Assembly: GCF_016924645.1 (NCBI RefSeq)
Contig: NZ_JAFFJV010000026.1
Span: 1-62,850, forward strand
Direction: 5' to 3'
Source: Rufibacter psychrotolerans
GTDB taxonomy: Bacteria; Bacteroidota; Bacteroidia; Cytophagales; Hymenobacteraceae
Length of the DNA: 62,850 nt
The notes under the pieces are model-generated. The model did not search any database and was not told where the DNA came from. It saw only the letters and a list, made by a program, of their open reading frames with translations. Shown here in pieces: positions 9,801 to 17,882 of the stretch (position 1 is its first letter; each line of letters begins with the position of its first letter). A program made the position numbers and the translations under genes.

Positions 9801-9981
9801 GCTTATTCCGTTGTGCATTGCCACGGGAGCCGGGGCTATGGGGAACCGCTCCATCGGGACTGCCGCCGCCGGCGGAATGCTCATCGGTACCTTGTTCGGG
9901 GTGATTCTTATCCCGGGCTTGTACGTGCTGTTTGCCTCTGTTGGGAAGAAGAAACCCAAGAAAGTGCTGCAGACGGCCTAA
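6841..9981 (+). CDS. RND multidrug efflux pump, HAE1 family (AcrB/MexB-like)
   Basis: 1046 residues, the normal length for a hydrophobe/amphiphile RND pump, with two repeats of one plus five transmembrane helices and large periplasmic loops. It starts MLKIFIERPVLSLVISLVI, the usual FI.RP N-terminus; upstream in-frame codons to 6754 are disregarded. The proton-relay region of TM4 reads AIGIVVDNAIVVVEAVH, that is Asp411-Asn412, where AcrB has Asp407-Asp408. The TM10 Lys is present in LLGKNAILIVEFA. It works as a homotrimer with the upstream adaptor and downstream channel. The D-N pair is discussed in the findings. Confidence 0.95.
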   Translation: MLKIFIERPVLSLVISLVIVLLGVLSIMKLPVTQFPEIVPPSVTVTAKYTGANAEVSTKAVATPLERAINGVPGMTYMSSVSSNNGVTLIQVFFEVGTDPDLAAVNVQNRVTTVLDELPEEVIKAGVTTEKEVNSMLLYLNLMSDDPASDEKFVYNFADINVLQELKRIEGVGFCEIMGSREYSMRVWLKPDRLIAYQVSPEEVIEAIRAQNVEAAPGKVGESSGRSAQMLQYVLRYTGKLFEPAQYENIVIRADEKGNGSVLRLKDVADVEFGAMDYGMVSKTDGRYSASIMIKQRPGSNAKEVIENVKLKMAELQETSFPPRMSYNIAYDVSRFLDASMQEVLVTLIEAFILVSIVVFIFLQDFRSTLIPILAVPVSLVGTFFFMEMFGFSINLLTLFALVLAIGIVVDNAIVVVEAVHTKMHEKHLSARKATLEAMGEISGAIVAITLVMSAVFVPVAMMTGPVGIFYRQFSITLAISIVISGVNALTLTPALCALLLKNTHGQDEKNTLLQRFFRSFNLGYGKVEAGYKNTVLRIAGRYAVTLGLLLFFLFSTWGITKVLPTGFIPTEDQGMIYVNVTTPQGATVERTAYVLDRIQQAAQKMEAVENVSTLAGFSLLTDAAGASYGMGMINLKAWDNRTASVEEIIAALEKETQDLKDASIEFFPPPTVPGFGNSSGFELRVLARDKTATLAETDEVTKKFIAALQQAPEVSSAFTNFDPNFPQYLIHLDQDMAAKQGVTVDNAMSTLQTLMGSYYASNFIRFGQMYKVMVQASPNYRAKPDDVLNMYVKNQWGEMVPFSAFVKLERVYGPEQLTRYNMYTSAMINGSAAPGYSSGDAIKAIERVAQETLPRGFAFEWSGMTREEILSGDQTVYIFIICLLFVYLLLAAQYESFLLPLPVILSLPTGIFGAFLALQLMGLQNNIYAQVALVMLIGLLGKNAILIVEFAIQRQKEGRTVLQAAVDGAVSRLRPILMTSLAFVAGLIPLCIATGAGAMGNRSIGTAAAGGMLIGTLFGVILIPGLYVLFASVGKKKPKKVLQTA

Positions 9982-10014
9982 CCTATTGTTTCCATCCATG
10001 ACTTTAACGCACGT

Positions 10015-11466
10015 ATGTCTTTTATAAAACAGATTGCTTTTAAACTCAGTCCACTTATGCTGCTGGTGCTGGTGGCGGCGTGCAAGGCCTCTGAGCCCAC
10101 GCCCTTACCAGCCTCCAGGCCCTTACCGTCCGCATTCCAGACCACTACAACGGATACAGCCTCGCTGGGCGATGTGTCCTGGAGGGAGTTCTTCCGGGAC
10201 CCTTACCTGGTTGGCCTGATTGACTCGGCCCTGCAGCAGAACCCCGATGTGCTGGCGGCGGTGCAGCAGGTAGAAATGGCGCGCGCCAACGTTCTACTGA
10301 GCCGCGGAGCCCTGCTGCCGCAAATCTCGGCGGTGGGGGCTGCCGGGGTAGAGAAATTCGGGGATTACACCATGAGCGGCGTGGGCAACTTTGACACTAA
10401 TTTGTCGCCCAATATCAACGAGAACCAGAAAGTGTCGCAGCCGCTGGTGCCCGACTATTTCCTAGGGCTGCGCAGCGCCTGGGAGGTAGACCTCTGGGGA
10501 AAGCTGCGCAACGCTAAAAAAGCGGCCCATACGCGCCTGATGGCTTCTGAAAAGGGTAGACAGCTGGTGACCACAGCGCTTATCTCTGAGGTGGCGCACC
10601 GCTACTATTACCTGCTGGCGCTGGACCGCGAGAAAACCATCTTGGACAACAACGTTAGGCTGCAGCAAACGGCCCTGGAAATGGTGAAGGTACAGAAAGA
10701 GGCGGGGAGGGCCACCCAACTGGCGGTGCAGCAGTTTGAGGCGCAACTCCTGAACACCAGGGGCCTGAAGGCCGAAAAGGAGCAGGAGATCATTGCGGTG
10801 GAGAACCAACTGAACCAGCTGCTGGGCCGTTTTCCGCAGCCAATTCCGCGCAGCCAGTCCCTGGATGACCAGCAACTGCTCCAGCAGGTAAAGGCGGGAG
10901 TGCCGACTAGTCTGCTTCGCCGCCGGCCCGACCTGCAGCAGGCAGAGCTGGAACTGCAGGCGGCCCAGGCCGATGTAGAGGCCGCCCGCGCCGCCTTCTT
11001 GCCTTCGTTGGTGCTGTCGCCGTACGTGGGCTTCAATTCGTTCAATGCTTCGCTGCTGTTCAAACCAGCCTCGGTGGCCTTTGGCATCCTGGGCGGTCTA
11101 TCCACGCCTTTGCTGAACCGCTCGGGCATCAAGGCTGACTTCCGGCGGGCCGATGCCGCCAAGATCCAGGCCTACCATGCCTACCAAAAAAGCATCTTGA
11201 CGGGGGTGAGCGAAGTGGTGACCACCCTGCGGGAAATTGAGAACTACCGGCAGGCCGCCGCCCTCAAAGAGCAGGAGGTACAGGTGCTCCAGAGCGCCGT
11301 GAGTACCTCCAATGACTTGTTTGCGTCGGGCTACGCCAACTACCTGGAGGTGATTACCGCCCAGCGTGGCGTGCTGGAAGCAGAACTTAAACTGACCGCC
11401 ACCAAGCGGACTGTGCTCCAGGCTACTGTGAACTTGTACCGCGCCCTGGGCGGAGGTTGGAAATAA
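10015..11466 (+). CDS. RND outer-membrane channel lipoprotein (OprM/NodT family)
   Basis: 483 residues of the TolC-like outer-membrane factor family. The N-terminus is a lipoprotein signal ending LVLVAACKAS. Two internally related halves follow, each with long alpha-hairpins; the signature PTSLLRRRPDLQQAELELQ is typical of the second repeat. The terminal VNLYRALGGGW is the usual C-terminal signature of this family. It is the last gene of the efflux operon, 33 bases after the pump stop codon, followed by a strong terminator. It forms the trimeric exit duct. Confidence 0.95.
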   Translation: MSFIKQIAFKLSPLMLLVLVAACKASEPTPLPASRPLPSAFQTTTTDTASLGDVSWREFFRDPYLVGLIDSALQQNPDVLAAVQQVEMARANVLLSRGALLPQISAVGAAGVEKFGDYTMSGVGNFDTNLSPNINENQKVSQPLVPDYFLGLRSAWEVDLWGKLRNAKKAAHTRLMASEKGRQLVTTALISEVAHRYYYLLALDREKTILDNNVRLQQTALEMVKVQKEAGRATQLAVQQFEAQLLNTRGLKAEKEQEIIAVENQLNQLLGRFPQPIPRSQSLDDQQLLQQVKAGVPTSLLRRRPDLQQAELELQAAQADVEAARAAFLPSLVLSPYVGFNSFNASLLFKPASVAFGILGGLSTPLLNRSGIKADFRRADAAKIQAYHAYQKSILTGVSEVVTTLREIENYRQAAALKEQEVQVLQSAVSTSNDLFASGYANYLEVITAQRGVLEAELKLTATKRTVLQATVNLYRALGGGWK

Positions 11467-11482
11467 GGCACTTTAAGTAAGT

Positions 11483-11521
11483 AAAAAGGCCCGGCTACTT
11501 ATCAGTAGCCGGGCCTTTTTT
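11483..11521. terminator. Terminator of RND operon
   Basis: AAAAAGGCCCGGCTACT and its reverse complement flank a 4-base loop, followed by T residues. Confidence 0.85.
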
Positions 11522-11594
11522 GTTGTGGATAGCAAGCGGGAGCATCTGCCAGTTGAGAGTATGAAATAGGCTCTGCAGCGAATGCTCCTTCTAT

Positions 11595-11626
11595 TTTTAA
11601 CCTGATTTAGAGAAAACAGGTTAAAA
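11595..11626. repeat. dispersed ~38 bp palindrome, copy 4
   Basis: Arms TTTTAACCTGATTT and GAAAACAGGTTAAAA. It is located in the convergent spacer between the efflux operon and mnmE. Confidence 0.55.
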
Positions 11627-11680
11627 TCAGAGAATTACTTCTTCTTTCTGATGTGCTAAAAGACCAGTTTTTGCGGCAGA

Positions 11681-13060
11681 TTACTTTCCGATGCAAAACT
11701 TGGTAAAAATATTATCCAGCAGGTCATCCGTGGTGATCTCTCCGGTGATCTCGCCCAAGTGGAACAGGGCTCGCCTGATATCGGCGGCCAGCCAGTCGCC
11801 GGTGAGGCCGTTGTTGAGGCCGGTGGTGACTTCCTGCAGGGCATCGGCGGTTTTCTGCAGGCCCTGGTAGTGGCGCAGGTTGGTCACAATGGTGCGGTCG
11901 CCCGTCATGGCTTCGTTGGCGTGCACCTGGTGCAGCAGCGCCTGTTTCAGGTCGTCCAGGCCTTCCTTGGTGCCCGCCGAGATAAAGTGTACGTGCTCCA
12001 GGCCTGAGAACCGGGCCAACTGCTCTGGGGTGGCCAAATCTGTTTTGTTGCCTAGCAGCAGGTACGGTACCTGGGGCAGACCCAGTTCCTGGAGTTCTTC
12101 CTGCAGCTGCGCCGGGGTGGTGTCGGTCACGTCAAACAGGTACAGGACCAGGGCGGCTTTCTGGAGTTGCTCCTTGGTCCGGGCCACGCCAATGGCCTCC
12201 ACGGTGTCCTGGGTTTCGCGCAGCCCGGCGGTGTCAATGAACCGGAACCGGATGCCGCCAATAGTCGCCTCGTCCTCAATCACGTCGCGGGTGGTGCCCG
12301 GGATGTCAGAGACAATTGCTTTTTCCTCGTTCAGGAGGGCGTTGAGCAGGGTAGATTTGCCGGCGTTGGGTTTGCCCGCAATCACGGTGGGCACCCCGTT
12401 CTTGAGCACGTTGCCCATCTCAAAGGACTGCAGCAAATCGGCTATGAGCCGCTGCAGGGAGAAGATGAGGCGCCGCAGGGCGTCGCGGTCGGCAAACTCC
12501 ACGTCTTCCTCGCTGAAGTCCAGTTCCAGCTCAATCATGGAGGCGAAATGGATCAGCTGCGCCCGCAGGGCTTTGATCTCCTGCGAGAAGCCGCCGCGCA
12601 TCTGTTTCATGGCCACCTGGTGCGTCAGGGCCGAATCAGAGGCAATGAGATCGGCCACGGCCTCGGCCTGCGCCAGGTCAAACTGCCCGTTCAGGAAGGC
12701 GCGCTTGGTGAACTCACCGGGCTCGGCCAGGCGGGCCCCTTTGCGCAGGAACAGCTTGATCAGTTGCTGGGTAATGTAGGGCGAACCGTGGCACGACACC
12801 TCCACCACATCTTCCTTGGTGTAAGACGAAGGGGCTTTGAACAGCGACACTACCACCTCGTCCAGGATTTGCTCCCCGTCCCGGATGGTGCCGAAGTGCA
12901 GCGTGTGCGAGGGCTGGTTCTGCAGGTTTTTTCCTTTGAACACGCCCTGGACAATGGAAATGGCCTCAGGGCCCGAAAGCCGGATAATGGCAATGGCCCC
13001 GTGCCCGGAGGCCGTGGCGAGCGCCACAATGGTATCAGTAGAGAGCAGGGAAGGTATCAA
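11681..13060 (-). CDS. mnmE: tRNA modification GTPase MnmE
   Basis: 459 residues. With MnmG it forms the complex that installs carboxymethylaminomethyl groups on U34 of certain tRNAs. The N-terminal tetrahydrofolate-binding domain begins TIVALATASGHGAIAIIRLSG. The G domain shows GKPNAGKST (229-237), DTAGLRET (276-283) and NKTD. The C-terminus is FCIGK with the essential Cys. The best start in register is a TTG at 13058-13060 encoding the M of MIPSLLSTDT; I found no in-frame ATG just upstream. It lies 35 bp downstream of the thioredoxin-like gene on the same strand and may share its transcript. Confidence 0.95.
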   Translation of the reverse strand: MIPSLLSTDTIVALATASGHGAIAIIRLSGPEAISIVQGVFKGKNLQNQPSHTLHFGTIRDGEQILDEVVVSLFKAPSSYTKEDVVEVSCHGSPYITQQLIKLFLRKGARLAEPGEFTKRAFLNGQFDLAQAEAVADLIASDSALTHQVAMKQMRGGFSQEIKALRAQLIHFASMIELELDFSEEDVEFADRDALRRLIFSLQRLIADLLQSFEMGNVLKNGVPTVIAGKPNAGKSTLLNALLNEEKAIVSDIPGTTRDVIEDEATIGGIRFRFIDTAGLRETQDTVEAIGVARTKEQLQKAALVLYLFDVTDTTPAQLQEELQELGLPQVPYLLLGNKTDLATPEQLARFSGLEHVHFISAGTKEGLDDLKQALLHQVHANEAMTGDRTIVTNLRHYQGLQKTADALQEVTTGLNNGLTGDWLAADIRRALFHLGEITGEITTDDLLDNIFTKFCIGK

Positions 13061-13085
13061 TGTCGTAAATTGCTGGGTGATGCGC

Positions 13086-13120
13086 CGTTTTGGGGCTATT
13101 TTTCCGCAAGATACGCTAAA
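13086..13120. repeat. dispersed palindrome, copy 5 (half-preserved)
   Basis: The left arm CGTTTTGGGGCTATTTTTC matches well; the right arm is decayed. It covers the stop codon of the thioredoxin-like gene (13096-13098). Confidence 0.35.
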
Positions 13121-13596
13121 GCGCGCAGAAAATCTTTGGGCGGTATATACCCGGGAACCCGCTCCATCACCTGCTGCCGCTCGTTGAGGAAGACGGTAGA
13201 AGGGTAACTCATCTGCCCGTTGAGCAGCGCCAGGGCCAGTTCATGGCTGCGGTACTTTTCCTGGTAGCGGTAGGTCTTGCCCTGAATGGTGATAGGCTGG
13301 CGCTGCTCGGCGTTCAGCTTCACCACGTAAAAGTCCTGCCGGAGTTTCCTGACCACCTCGGGGTTCTGGTACACCTGCTTGTCCATCTTGCGGCACCACC
13401 CGCACCAATCGGTGTACACGTCAATGAGGATCTTCCGGGGGTGCTGGCGGCTCTTCTCCAGCGCCTGCTCCAACGTAAGCCACTGCAGGCTTTCCTTGGA
13501 GGCATGCTCCTTTACCGGAGCCACAGGGGCTGTTTTGGGGGCTTCTACCGAAAAGAAGGCCCAAAACGCCGTGATGAACAAAAAGAGCGTGTGCAT
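13096..13596 (-). CDS. Secreted thioredoxin-like protein (WCGWC)
   Basis: 166 residues with an N-terminal signal-like segment (MHTLFLFITAFWAFF) and a thioredoxin fold. The redox motif is W-C-G-W-C (Cys65, Cys68) in IDVYTDWCGWCRKMDKQV, and the cis-Pro region is SYPSTVFL. The CGWC dithiol and export signal suggest a periplasmic reductase or disulfide-handling protein; the partner is unknown. Two palindrome copies overlap this gene, one over its signal-peptide codons and one over its stop codon. It is upstream of mnmE on the same strand. Confidence 0.85.
   Translation of the reverse strand: MHTLFLFITAFWAFFSVEAPKTAPVAPVKEHASKESLQWLTLEQALEKSRQHPRKILIDVYTDWCGWCRKMDKQVYQNPEVVRKLRQDFYVVKLNAEQRQPITIQGKTYRYQEKYRSHELALALLNGQMSYPSTVFLNERQQVMERVPGYIPPKDFLRALAYLAEK
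13531..13569. repeat. dispersed palindrome, copy 6 (inside signal peptide codons)
   Basis: Arms TGTTTTGGGGGCTTC and GAAGGCCCAAAACGCC flank an 8-base centre. This copy is translated as part of the thioredoxin-like protein signal region (AFWAFFSVEAPKTAP). Confidence 0.5.
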
Positions 13597-13807
13597 GGTA
13601 GGGGTGAAATGCTAATGGATTGAGGCAGTCCGGTACAGGTGCCTAACTGCTGTATACTACGCAAAGCAGCCAATTTCTATTGCCTTCCCCCGCCCAAAAT
13701 GGGCAGAAAGCTTGGGGTCAATAAAAGGTACGCTTCACCTGGAACTATTCTGATAGCCACCATAAGACGACAAGTTCCTGTTCACTGCATCGGGCATGGG
13801 GCCCCCC

Positions 13808-14722
13808 TTATAGCACGGGTTCGACGGTAGCTTCTGCCATTCTGGGCGCCGCAAGGCCTTTCCGGTTTCTGGCGATAATACCGTGGCTGGGGGAGAAGAC
13901 AAAGGCCAGCGTGAACTGCACGCCTATGACCGCCGAAATGGCCCCCGCTACTGAGCCGTTCAGCCAGAGCGCCAGGTAAAAGCCAGCCGCCGAGGCGATG
14001 ATGCCCAAGCCCGAGGAAAGGAGCAGCATTTTCTTCAGGTCATCGGTGAGCAGGTACGCCGTGGCGGGCGGCCCCACCATCAAGGCCACCACCAGAATAG
14101 CCCCCACCGATTCAAAGGCCGCCACCGTGGTCAGGGAGACCGCGCTCATCAGGAGGTAATACCACAAAGTAGTGGAAATACCAATGGCCGCGGCAAATGC
14201 GGAGTCAAAGGAGGTGAGGTATAACTGTTTGTAAAAGAAACTAATAAAGAGAACCAGGATAAGTAAAACTCCACCTATGATCCAGACAGTGCGCGGGCCC
14301 AGATTCCTACCAGATTCGGTGAACCAAAGGTCTAGCGGCACGTAAGCAATCTCCCCGTAGAGCACGCAGTCCTGGTCCAGGTCTACCTTGCCGGCGTACA
14401 CCGAGATCAGGATAATACCCAGCGCAAAGAGCCAGGTGAAGGTCACGCCAATGGAAGCATCGGCTTGTACCCCGGCTTTTTTGTGGAAGAACTCAATCAG
14501 GAAGGTGCAGGCAACCCCCAGGGCGGCGGCCCCAATCAGCATGGTCCAGACCTCGCGGCTGCCGCTGAACAGAAACGCTAATACAATGCCGGGCAACACG
14601 GCATGCGAGATGGCGTCGCCCACCATGGCCATGCGGCGCAGGATCAAGAAGCAGCCCAGCAAACTACAGCAGATGGCCACCAGGGAGCCGGTGAAGATAA
14701 TCCAGAAAGCATCTATGTTCAT
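13808..14722 (-). CDS. Metal ABC transporter permease (TroD/MntB-like, ABC-3 family)
   Basis: 304 residues with about eight or nine hydrophobic segments and the ABC-3 family hallmark RRMAMVGDAISHAVLPGIVLAF. It is the second membrane subunit of a Mn/Fe/Zn importer and probably pairs with the product of the preceding gene. The ATG overlaps the stop codon of the upstream permease by four bases, indicating translational coupling. It is the last gene of the metal operon; no clear terminator was found downstream. Confidence 0.93.
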   Translation of the reverse strand: MNIDAFWIIFTGSLVAICCSLLGCFLILRRMAMVGDAISHAVLPGIVLAFLFSGSREVWTMLIGAAALGVACTFLIEFFHKKAGVQADASIGVTFTWLFALGIILISVYAGKVDLDQDCVLYGEIAYVPLDLWFTESGRNLGPRTVWIIGGVLLILVLFISFFYKQLYLTSFDSAFAAAIGISTTLWYYLLMSAVSLTTVAAFESVGAILVVALMVGPPATAYLLTDDLKKMLLLSSGLGIIASAAGFYLALWLNGSVAGAISAVIGVQFTLAFVFSPSHGIIARNRKGLAAPRMAEATVEPVL

Positions 14723-16011
14723 GGCTGTTGCGGAATTTGGGTGTGGTGCGGATCGGCGGTGGGGTAGTGCAGCAGTTCTTCCAGGCGCTTCTCCAGTTCT
14801 GGGGTGAGCACGTGTTCAATGGTTTCGGCATCTTCGTGCACGTGGTCAGAGGCCACGTGCAGGTACTCGGTGAGGTACAGCTCCCACAGGCGGTGCAGAC
14901 GCACCACCCGCTGCGCCTCTTTCTTGCCTGCTTCGGTCAGGGCCCAGCCCTCGCGGCTCTTTTTGATCAGGCCTTTCCGGCGCAGGGTGTGCAGGCTGTT
15001 TTTCATCTGCAGCAAGGGCTTCTGCCGCCGCTCCAGGATCTGCTGCTTGGAGTAGCTGTGGCCGTACTCGCCGGTGGCTTCGCCCAAATGAAAGAGGGTT
15101 TTCAGGATGTTCTCGCGGGTCATCTGCCGCCTGATGCGGCGCTGAAGCAGGTACCGCGCCAGAATGCCTTTCTTTGGCGCCAGCACAAACGAGAAAATGG
15201 CCAGCAGGGAAAGCAGCATCACAATCCAGGGGCCGGTGGGCATGGCGGGCGCGGTAAATGACACAAACGCCCCGGCCGCACCGCAGAGGGAACTCATGGC
15301 GGCGGCTAGGAGCACCATCACGCCCAGGCGGTCGGTCCAGAAGCGGGCGGCCGCTGCCGGGGTAATGAGCATGGCCGACATGAGCACCACGCCCACCGAC
15401 TGGATGCCCACCACCACCGCCAGAACGGTAAGCGTGGTGAGCAGGAGTTCCAGCCCTTTCACGGGCAACCCGATGGTGCGGGCGTACGCCGGATCAAAGC
15501 TAAGCAGCTTAAATTCTTTGTAGAGCAGCAGCACGCTCAGGAGCAGCAACAGGGCCACCGCCCCAAAGGTGATCAGGTCCTGGCCCACCAGCGCGGCCGC
15601 ACTCCCGAACAGGAATTTGTCCAGACCGCTCTGGTTTTCGTTGCCGGAATGCTGAATAGAGGTCAAAAACAGGATGCCAATCCCGAAGAACACTGAGAGC
15701 ACCAGCCCAATGGCGGTGTCTTCCTTGATGCGGCTGTTGGCCCTGATCACGTCAATGAGAACCAGCGATAGCCAACCCGTCACAAAGGAGCCCAGCAGCA
15801 ACAGCAAGGGGTTTTTCTCGCCGGTAAAGAGAAAGGCCAGGCAAACGCCCGGGAGCACCGCGTGGGCCACAGCATCGCCCACCAAGGCCCGTTTCCGGAG
15901 CACGGTAAAGCAGCCCACCACCGCCGAACTGGCCGCCAGCAGGATGGAGCCGATGGTCACAAACCGCACGTTGGCGTCTGACATGCTCAGGAACTCCCAG
16001 AGGGTATTCAT
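14719..16011 (-). CDS. Metal ABC transporter permease fused to a DtxR/MntR-like domain
   Basis: 430 residues. Residues 1-290 are an ABC-3 permease (RKRALVGDAVAHAVLPGVCLAF). After about residue 298 comes a cytoplasmic domain resembling DtxR/MntR regulators: a winged-helix-like part (LKTLFHLG...LHTLRRKGLIKKS) and a metal/dimerisation-like part with HRLWE (His373) and VHEDAETIEHV (His392, Glu396, Glu399, His400). These mirror H78, H97, E101, E104 and H105 of the free regulator in the same operon. The domain may sense cytoplasmic metal and gate transport, or bind DNA. Similar fusions are known in some metal permeases. It overlaps both neighbours by four bases. Confidence 0.92.
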   Translation of the reverse strand: MNTLWEFLSMSDANVRFVTIGSILLAASSAVVGCFTVLRKRALVGDAVAHAVLPGVCLAFLFTGEKNPLLLLLGSFVTGWLSLVLIDVIRANSRIKEDTAIGLVLSVFFGIGILFLTSIQHSGNENQSGLDKFLFGSAAALVGQDLITFGAVALLLLLSVLLLYKEFKLLSFDPAYARTIGLPVKGLELLLTTLTVLAVVVGIQSVGVVLMSAMLITPAAAARFWTDRLGVMVLLAAAMSSLCGAAGAFVSFTAPAMPTGPWIVMLLSLLAIFSFVLAPKKGILARYLLQRRIRRQMTRENILKTLFHLGEATGEYGHSYSKQQILERRQKPLLQMKNSLHTLRRKGLIKKSREGWALTEAGKKEAQRVVRLHRLWELYLTEYLHVASDHVHEDAETIEHVLTPELEKRLEELLHYPTADPHHTQIPQQP

Positions 16012-16811
16012 TTGCGGGTGGGTTTGGTTTCTCTGATAGGGAAGTTCTTTTTGTGCAGCAGCTCACTCACGCGGCTAAGCTCGGTGAGGCGGCCGCCGTA
16101 CGTTTTCTCCAACAAGGCAGGGGTGAGGGTCTCGTCCGTTGGGCCCGAGGCAATCAGGCGCATGTTCAGCAGGATAACCCAGTCAAAATAATCCTGGGCC
16201 GACTGCAGGTCATGGTGCACCACCACCACGGTCTTGCCCGCTTCGCGCATCTGGCGCAGGAGCTGAATGATGGCCGTCTCGGTGGCGATGTCTACCCCGG
16301 CAAAGGGCTCATCCATCAGGTACAGGTCGGCGTCCTGGGCCAGGGCCCGGGCCAGAAAAACGCGCTGCTGCTGCCCGCCTGATAGTTGGGAGATCTGCCG
16401 CTGGGCGAAATCCTGCATGCCTACTTTCTCCAGAGCCTCCATGGCCAGTTTTTTCTCGCGGGCCCCGGGCCTTCTGAACAGGCCCAATTGCCCGTAGGTG
16501 CCCATCATGGCCACGTCTAGCGCTGAGGCCGGGAAGTCCCAGTCCACCGATTCGCGCTGCGGCACGTAGCTGACTCTTTTCCTGACCTCTTCCAGGGACT
16601 TGCCGAACAGTTCCACAAAGCCGCTGTTGAGCGGCAGCAGACCCATAATGGCTTTGATGAGCGTCGATTTCCCGGCGCCGTTGGGCCCGATGATGCCCAC
16701 CAGGGCCTGGCTGGGCAGCGTCAGATCCACATCCCACAGCACCGGCTTGCGCTGGTAACTCACCGTCAGGTCATGCACCTCTAAAACCGGATCTTTTACG
16801 TGTTGTATCAT
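16008..16811 (-). CDS. Metal ABC transporter ATP-binding protein (TroB/MntA-like)
   Basis: 267 residues with a complete nucleotide-binding domain: Walker A GPNGAGKST (42-50), signature QLSGGQQQRVFLARAL, Walker B DLYLMDEPFAGVD and switch His in VVVVHHDL. It energises the two permeases encoded immediately downstream; its stop overlaps the next ATG. It follows the substrate-binding protein gene by 104 bp, a spacer that carries a palindrome copy. Confidence 0.95.
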   Translation of the reverse strand: MIQHVKDPVLEVHDLTVSYQRKPVLWDVDLTLPSQALVGIIGPNGAGKSTLIKAIMGLLPLNSGFVELFGKSLEEVRKRVSYVPQRESVDWDFPASALDVAMMGTYGQLGLFRRPGAREKKLAMEALEKVGMQDFAQRQISQLSGGQQQRVFLARALAQDADLYLMDEPFAGVDIATETAIIQLLRQMREAGKTVVVVHHDLQSAQDYFDWVILLNMRLIASGPTDETLTPALLEKTYGGRLTELSRVSELLHKKNFPIRETKPTRK

Positions 16812-16848
16812 GCGCCTTTCTTGCCTTTCGCTCCTCTACGTTGAGGGC

Positions 16849-16889
16849 GCGTTTTCTTGTTGTTTTCAGGAATATAGCCCCAAAACAGG
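16849..16889. repeat. dispersed palindrome, copy 7
   Basis: Left part GCGTTTTCTTGTTGTTTTC, right arm GCCCCAAAACAGG. It lies in the spacer between the binding-protein and ATPase genes of the metal operon, so if transcribed it could form an intra-operon hairpin. Confidence 0.45.
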
Positions 16890-16915
16890 TGGGTAGTTTA
16901 CCCTACCTCTTTCCT

Positions 16916-17860
16916 TTACCGCAGCGCCTGCACCACCGTGTTCACGTTGGCCTTCACCATGCCTGTGTAGGTGCGGGCGGGGCCTTTGGCGTCGCCCAGG
17001 GCATCTGAGTAGAGTGTGCCGCCCAGTTTTACGGCGTGGCCTTTCTGCCGGCAGCCTTCCACCACCGCCTCAATGGCCTTCTGCGACACTGAACTCTCCA
17101 CAAACACGGCCTTCACCCGGCGGGCCACAATAAAGTTGACCAGCGAAGACACGTCCTGCAAGCCAAACTCAGACACGGTGGAGATGCCCTGCAAACCCAG
17201 CACCTGAATGTTATAGGCCCGCCCGAAGTATCCGAACGCGTCATGCGCGGTGATGAGGATGCGCTGCGCGGGCGGAATGGTGGCAATCTGTTGGGTGGCC
17301 CACTGGTGCAGGCTGTCCAGTTGGGCGCGGTACCGCTGGGTGTTGGCCTGGTACCGTGGGGCGTGGGCGGGGTCTTGCCGCTGCAGCCTCTGTGAAAGAA
17401 GCTCCACCAGCTGGCTCCAGAGCTGCACGTCAAACCAGATGTGCGGGTCATGGCTGTCCTGGAATTCGGGGGTTTTGCGCAGTTGGCTCTCGGGCAAGCC
17501 CTCGGCGGCGGCCCACACCACTTTTTGCCGGGCCACTTTCTCCAGCACTTCGCCCATCTTGCCCTCTAAATGCAGCCCGTTGTAGATGATGATGTCAGCT
17601 TCGCGCAGGGTCTGCAGATCGCCCAGGGCGGCTTTGTAGAGGTGCGGGTCCACGCCGGGGCCCATCAGGGCCACCACCTCGGCCCGGTCGCCCACCACGT
17701 TCGCCACGGCGTCGCGCAGGATGCCGGTGGTGGTCACAATGAACAGCTTGCCCTGCCGGTGGGCCCGGGCACCGGGCGAGTCTTCCGGCGCGCAGGCTTG
17801 TACCAGCAGGAATAAGAGCAGTAAAAAGATCCATCCAAAGCGTTTTGGGGCCAGTTTCAT
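16916..17860 (-). CDS. Metal ABC transporter substrate-binding lipoprotein (TroA/ZnuA family)
   Basis: 314 residues from the ATG at 17860, giving MKLAPKRFGWIFLLLLFLLV then QAC as lipobox. The longer TTG start at 17899 would overlap the regulator gene and is disfavoured. Cluster-9 binding-protein ligands are visible: His in GPGVDPHLYK, His in SHDPHIWFDV, His in ITAHDAFGYF and Asp in TLYSDALGD, a TroA-like His3-Asp set compatible with Zn or Mn. It delivers metal to the permeases encoded downstream. Confidence 0.93.
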   Translation of the reverse strand: MKLAPKRFGWIFLLLLFLLVQACAPEDSPGARAHRQGKLFIVTTTGILRDAVANVVGDRAEVVALMGPGVDPHLYKAALGDLQTLREADIIIYNGLHLEGKMGEVLEKVARQKVVWAAAEGLPESQLRKTPEFQDSHDPHIWFDVQLWSQLVELLSQRLQRQDPAHAPRYQANTQRYRAQLDSLHQWATQQIATIPPAQRILITAHDAFGYFGRAYNIQVLGLQGISTVSEFGLQDVSSLVNFIVARRVKAVFVESSVSQKAIEAVVEGCRQKGHAVKLGGTLYSDALGDAKGPARTYTGMVKANVNTVVQALR

Positions 17861-17882
17861 AAAAGCAGCGCGAAAACGCACC

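Noticed and set aside
13639..13830. 63-codon frame between the thioredoxin-like gene and the permease
   Set aside because: No coding features; it overlaps the end of the permease gene on the other strand.
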